This document shows positions 5,706 to 8,234 of a stretch of DNA of 8,234 nt, in pieces. The stretch is from Candidatus Treponema faecavium. Lineage in GTDB: Bacteria; Spirochaetota; Spirochaetia; Treponematales; Treponemataceae. A program made the position numbers and the translations under genes. Below the pieces are notes generated by a model. That model ran no database searches and was not told the DNA's origin. It saw nothing but the letters and a program-made list of their open reading frames with translations. Location: positions 1 to 8,234 of the forward strand of contig DXHG01000139.1 of the NCBI GenBank assembly GCA_019113455.1, written 5' to 3'. How positions within the stretch are numbered: position 1 is the first letter of the stretch; every line of letters starts with the position of its first letter.

Positions 5706-6495
5706 TACTGTACACGAATCACAGCCGGTGCTGCGCATACGCGCGCTGCACAAAAGTTTCGGCTCGCTGCACGTGCTCAAAGGCATCGACAACGAAATAC
5801 ACGCAGGAGAAGTGCTCGTCATCATCGGCCCGTCCGGTTCGGGCAAAAGCACGTTTCTGCGCTGCCTGAACCTGCTCGAAATCCCCGACTCCGGCATTAT
5901 CGAATTCAACGGACAGACAATCACCGACGATGCAATGACCGACAGGCAGCGGGAAAAGCACATCGACTATTTCAGAAGCGAAATGGGCATGGTGTTCCAG
6001 CATTTCAACCTGTTTCCGCACAAGACCGTGCTTGAAAACATCATGCTCGCGCCCATGCTTGTAAAAAAAGAATCAAAATCTGATGCGCATGAACGGGCGA
6101 TGGCGCTTTTACAGCGCGTCGGTCTTGAAGAAAAGGCGCGCGTATATCCGCCGCAGCTTTCCGGCGGACAGAAGCAGCGCATCGCGATTGTCCGCTCGCT
6201 TGCCATGCAGCCGAAAGTTATGCTCTTTGATGAGCCGACGTCGGCGCTTGATCCGGAAATGGTCGGCGAAGTGCTTGACTTAATGCGCGATCTTGCCACA
6301 GACGGCATGACGATGGCGGTTGTTACGCACGAAATGCGCTTTGCGCAGGAAGCCGCAAACCGCGTGCTTTTTATGGACGGCGGTGTTATCCTTGAAGAAG
6401 GCGCCCCGCAGGAGCTTTTTCACGCGCCAAAGCATCCGCGGCTCAGGGATTTCCTGGGCAAGGTGCTTGCGCAGGAGACCGACGCACGGCAGTAG
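5698..6495 (+). CDS. Polar amino-acid ABC transporter, ATP-binding protein
   Basis: 265 residues, cytoplasmic ATPase of the GlnQ/HisP type, driving import through the preceding permease. Start at ATG 5698: GGAGG (5683-5687) is 10 nt upstream, inside the permease gene; an in-frame TTG at 5677 is rejected because it precedes that site. All motifs are present: Walker A GPSGSGKST (44-52), Q-loop VFQHFNLFPH (99-108, Q101), signature LSGGQKQR (154-161), Walker B VMLFDE (174-179), D-loop SALD (182-185) and switch histidine H211 in VVTHEMRFA. A slightly longer stretch than usual (TDDAMTDRQREKHIDYFRSE) precedes the Q-loop. After the signature it reads IAIVRSLAM where most relatives have VAIARALAM. Otherwise ordinary. 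Last gene of the operon; no T-tailed terminator follows it. Confidence 0.95.
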   Translation: MTDTVHESQPVLRIRALHKSFGSLHVLKGIDNEIHAGEVLVIIGPSGSGKSTFLRCLNLLEIPDSGIIEFNGQTITDDAMTDRQREKHIDYFRSEMGMVFQHFNLFPHKTVLENIMLAPMLVKKESKSDAHERAMALLQRVGLEEKARVYPPQLSGGQKQRIAIVRSLAMQPKVMLFDEPTSALDPEMVGEVLDLMRDLATDGMTMAVVTHEMRFAQEAANRVLFMDGGVILEEGAPQELFHAPKHPRLRDFLGKVLAQETDARQ

Positions 6496-6580
6496 CGACG
6501 GCCTCTGCCGCAGTACCGTGCGCGCCGGCCGAGCGCGCGGCGTGTATCAGCTGCCGCGCAGACGCGCCGTATAGCCGTTA
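6483..6580. other. Convergent intergenic gap with GC-rich hairpins
   Basis: The ATPase (plus) and the phosphoesterase (minus) end towards each other across 85 bp. CGCACGG (6483-6489, at the end of the ATPase gene) can pair with CCGTGCG (6516-6522), enclosing CGGC-CTCT-GCCG. GCGCGC (6521-6526) and GCGCGC (6534-6539) can pair with each other. Neither is followed by a T-run on either strand, so termination here is unproven. No gene seen. Confidence 0.3.
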
Positions 6581-7279
6581 TCACACATTCCACGAAAGCG
6601 GCGAAAAAGATCTTCCGCCAAAAAGGCTTTTATTTATCTGAAAAAACTCGGTCTCATAACGTTCTGTTGTGCCGGGAAAACTCACGACGGCAAATGTCGG
6701 CGGAAACCCGCCGCGCGGACGCACGCAGCTGCCGGGATTCAGTATCAGCGTGCCTTCCTGCTCCTCGCGCAGCGGCACGTGCGTGTGTCCGTAAAACACC
6801 ATGTCCGCGTCCATAGCGGAAGCTGCCGACGCGAGCATCTCCGTGCCGTAATCAACGCTGTGCACATGCCCGTGCAGCGCAAACACCGTGCGCCCTGCTG
6901 CTTTGAACAGCACGCGGCGCGGCACAGTGAGCCGAAACGGCGGCACCGGCTGCCCGTTTTCATCCGCGGGCAGCGGCACGGCATACTGTTCGGCATCGCC
7001 GTTGCCGCGCACAACGGCGATAACCGGCGGGAATGCCTCGGATAAGCGGCGGTCTGACGCGCGCTTTTCAAGACATGCGGCAATATCGCACACGCCGTCT
7101 CCGCAGAATATGAGCGCATCGCACGACGGTCCGAACTCCTGTATAATATCTTCAAGCACTTCCGAGCCGCCGTGCGAATCAGAAATCACCAAAATACGGG
7201 CGCTCCCACTCGTTTCAAGATACTGTTCAGCTTCCTCCGTTGCAAGCACCATCGATTCCGTCTGCATCAGTTTTTCCAT
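6581..7279 (-). CDS. YfcE/MJ0936-type metallophosphoesterase
   Basis: 232 residues from ATG 7279. Calcineurin-like fold, Mn2+- or Ni2+-type dinuclear phosphodiesterase of the YfcE group; relatives cleave model phosphodiesters in the cytoplasm and the natural substrate is unknown. The metal ligands are in order: DSH (D34, H36), FCGD (D61), RGNGD (N93, D95; usually GNCD), LHGH (H136, H138) and GHTH (H165, H167), followed by LNPGSC. Residues 1-27 precede the first beta strand (ARILVISD) and are extra compared with YfcE, which starts almost at this strand. The start is uncertain: AAGGA (7298-7294) is 14 nt from ATG 7279, a long spacing; ATG 7267, ATG 7252 and a TTG at 7327 overlapping the upstream gene are alternatives. 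The tail from ~residue 214 (QINKSLFGGRS...) is not a part of the family I recognise. It lies 31 nt downstream of the preceding gene, probably one operon. Confidence 0.85.
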   Translation of the reverse strand: MEKLMQTESMVLATEEAEQYLETSGSARILVISDSHGGSEVLEDIIQEFGPSCDALIFCGDGVCDIAACLEKRASDRRLSEAFPPVIAVVRGNGDAEQYAVPLPADENGQPVPPFRLTVPRRVLFKAAGRTVFALHGHVHSVDYGTEMLASAASAMDADMVFYGHTHVPLREEQEGTLILNPGSCVRPRGGFPPTFAVVSFPGTTERYETEFFQINKSLFGGRSFSPLSWNV

Positions 7280-7310
7280 ATCAGTAACTGTGTTCCTTAA
7301 AATGCAGTGT

Positions 7311-8165
7311 TCAGTTCTGCTGTTCAATAATGAAGTGATTGAGAGAAGTGAGACCGGTTTCAGGATCGGTATACTGCTTTACGCTCCAGCCGTTTCCGGC
7401 AAGCGCCCGCGCGTGCATAATCAGGTTCTCGTCGCGTTCAAGCGGATCGGTACGCAGCGACATATACCGCACAGCATGCGTGAGCAGTTCCGGAAGCGCA
7501 TCCGCCGCACGCGCCGCGCTGAGCTCCGAGTCAGTCTCTGTCGTTTCCGCGACCGGCATATATTCAAGCACCAGATCGCTCCCTGCCTCAATGCCGAGCA
7601 CATCGTCCTGCGGAAACAGGCACACAATCGGATACGAAACGCCCGCGTCCTGCATACGGGCAAGAACCGCGTGCGTGTATTCAGGCGCACCAACAATGAT
7701 GAGCCCCGTTGGAGCGTATGACTCCATAAGGCTTGAAAGCATACTTATGCGGCCCACGCCGCTGCGCAAAAAATCATCGGGATACACAAATATCTCAACG
7801 GCGCTGCCGTACCGGCCCGTAAGCGTCTGTGAAATCACCGAGACTGTTTGTTCGTCGTTGCAGCCGTACCCAAGCACAACCGCAGTTTTTCCGCCGTACC
7901 GGCGCGTTGTACGCCCTTCTGCAAGCAGAGCTGCGTTTTCTGCAGAAGCGGGAACGGGAGACAGCACCAGCGCGTCAGCGGAAACGGAATACGTTGAGGG
8001 AACGGGGCCTACAGTATGCAGCACGACAATCAGGCTCGCCACGATAGTGCAGAAACTGAGCACCGCGGCGATTAACAGAAACGGTTTTCGCTCTCTTGCA
8101 GGCATATGTGTTATCATACACAAAACGGTAAAATCACGCAAGTAACGCACCGTGCTCTCTCTCAC
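7311..8165 (-). CDS. Membrane-anchored extracytoplasmic protein of unknown function
   Basis: 284 residues from GTG 8165. Residues 22-27 (PARERK) are basic, 29-52 are strongly hydrophobic (LLIAAVLSFCTIVASLIVVL), and the rest is hydrophilic, so this is a signal peptide or N-terminal anchor with a periplasmic domain. The domain alternates strands and helices like one lobe of a periplasmic-binding or Rossmann-like fold: KTAVVLGYG (93-101), VEIFVYPDDF (123-132), then PTGLIIVGAPEYTHAVLARM, YPIVCLFPQDDV and SDLVLEYMPV. The pattern reminds me of DUF3798-type proteins (YPDxF, later DxVL), but this is memory, not a search. Start unresolved: GTG 8165 overlaps a TGA in another frame (GTGA); ATG 8105 gives the most normal signal peptide but has no ribosome site; the frame also stays open to the right edge, so the gene may extend beyond it. 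Upstream partner of the phosphoesterase gene. Confidence 0.6.
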   Translation of the reverse strand: MRESTVRYLRDFTVLCMITHMPARERKPFLLIAAVLSFCTIVASLIVVLHTVGPVPSTYSVSADALVLSPVPASAENAALLAEGRTTRRYGGKTAVVLGYGCNDEQTVSVISQTLTGRYGSAVEIFVYPDDFLRSGVGRISMLSSLMESYAPTGLIIVGAPEYTHAVLARMQDAGVSYPIVCLFPQDDVLGIEAGSDLVLEYMPVAETTETDSELSAARAADALPELLTHAVRYMSLRTDPLERDENLIMHARALAGNGWSVKQYTDPETGLTSLNHFIIEQQN

Positions 8166-8234
8166 GGTCTGTATCTCTCTGTCAAAGACTCTGGTGCTGT
8201 CCTTGACGCAGACGTCAAACCGCGCACCCTTTGC
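8162..8234 (-). other. Right-edge segment, coding frame undecided
   Basis: Two minus-strand readings are possible. One frame continues the preceding membrane protein upstream without a stop to the edge (ending ...RVFDREIQTVRE before the GTG), with G or C in most third positions. Another frame would be the last 23 codons of an upstream gene (...TSASRTAPESLTERYRP) stopping at TGA 8164-8162, which overlaps the GTG start as GTGA. The third frame has a stop near the edge. The sequence beyond 8234 is needed to choose. Confidence 0.3.

Noticed and set aside
6521..6539. GC-rich hairpin as intrinsic terminator of the importer operon
   Set aside because: No T-run follows on either strand.
6888..8145. 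Long plus-strand frames 6888-7721 and 7339-8145
   Set aside because: Antisense shadows of the phosphoesterase and the membrane protein. Ser/Arg/Thr-rich, no ribosome sites and no recognisable motifs, whereas the minus strand shows the full set of metal-ligand motifs and a clear membrane anchor.

Overview
The window looks like a piece of a moderately GC-rich host-associated spirochaete chromosome, most likely Treponema. The reasons are the substrate-binding protein whose export signal ends in ...FSGGQKD (a style common in treponemal binding proteins), the treponemal-type NADH oxidase, GTG and TTG starts behind strong GGAGG/AAGGA sites, and ankyrin proteins. The genus assignment is inference. 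No RNA gene, insertion sequence, phage gene or CRISPR array was seen.

Layout. (1) 1-2097, minus strand: the first 699 codons of a secreted ankyrin-repeat protein that runs off the left edge. After a signal peptide it consists of a tandem array of ~192-residue modules, each holding about five ankyrin units. Three full copies and part of a fourth are visible. It has its own near-consensus promoter (2138-2166). (2) 2274-3629, minus strand: nox, a flavin-dependent NADH oxidase, closed by a strong intrinsic terminator (2216-2253). (3) 3630-4009: a 380-bp divergent intergenic region with a nox -10 box, an inverted repeat, several small hairpins, a T-run, a 60-bp near-perfect inverted repeat and a promoter for the next operon. 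(4) 4010-6495, plus strand: a complete polar amino-acid ABC importer (binding protein, permease, ATPase). A perfect terminator palindrome followed by a candidate internal promoter lies between binding protein and permease; permease and ATPase overlap by 8 nt. (5) 6581-8165, minus strand: a YfcE-type metallophosphoesterase preceded by a membrane-anchored extracytoplasmic protein of unknown function, probably co-transcribed and convergent with the importer. The last 69 bases at the right edge cannot be assigned with confidence.

How it fits together. Most of the window is ordinary metabolism and transport: oxygen removal at the expense of NADH, amino-acid uptake, and a small phosphodiesterase. 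The part worth attention is the ankyrin array. Its modules are related in a mosaic way (stretches identical between copies 1 and 4 are interrupted by a short stretch of copy-2 type), which points to ongoing recombination or gene conversion within the gene. Second in interest is the hairpin-rich region between the nox and importer promoters, which neither gene explains. I found no convincing new defence or mobile system.
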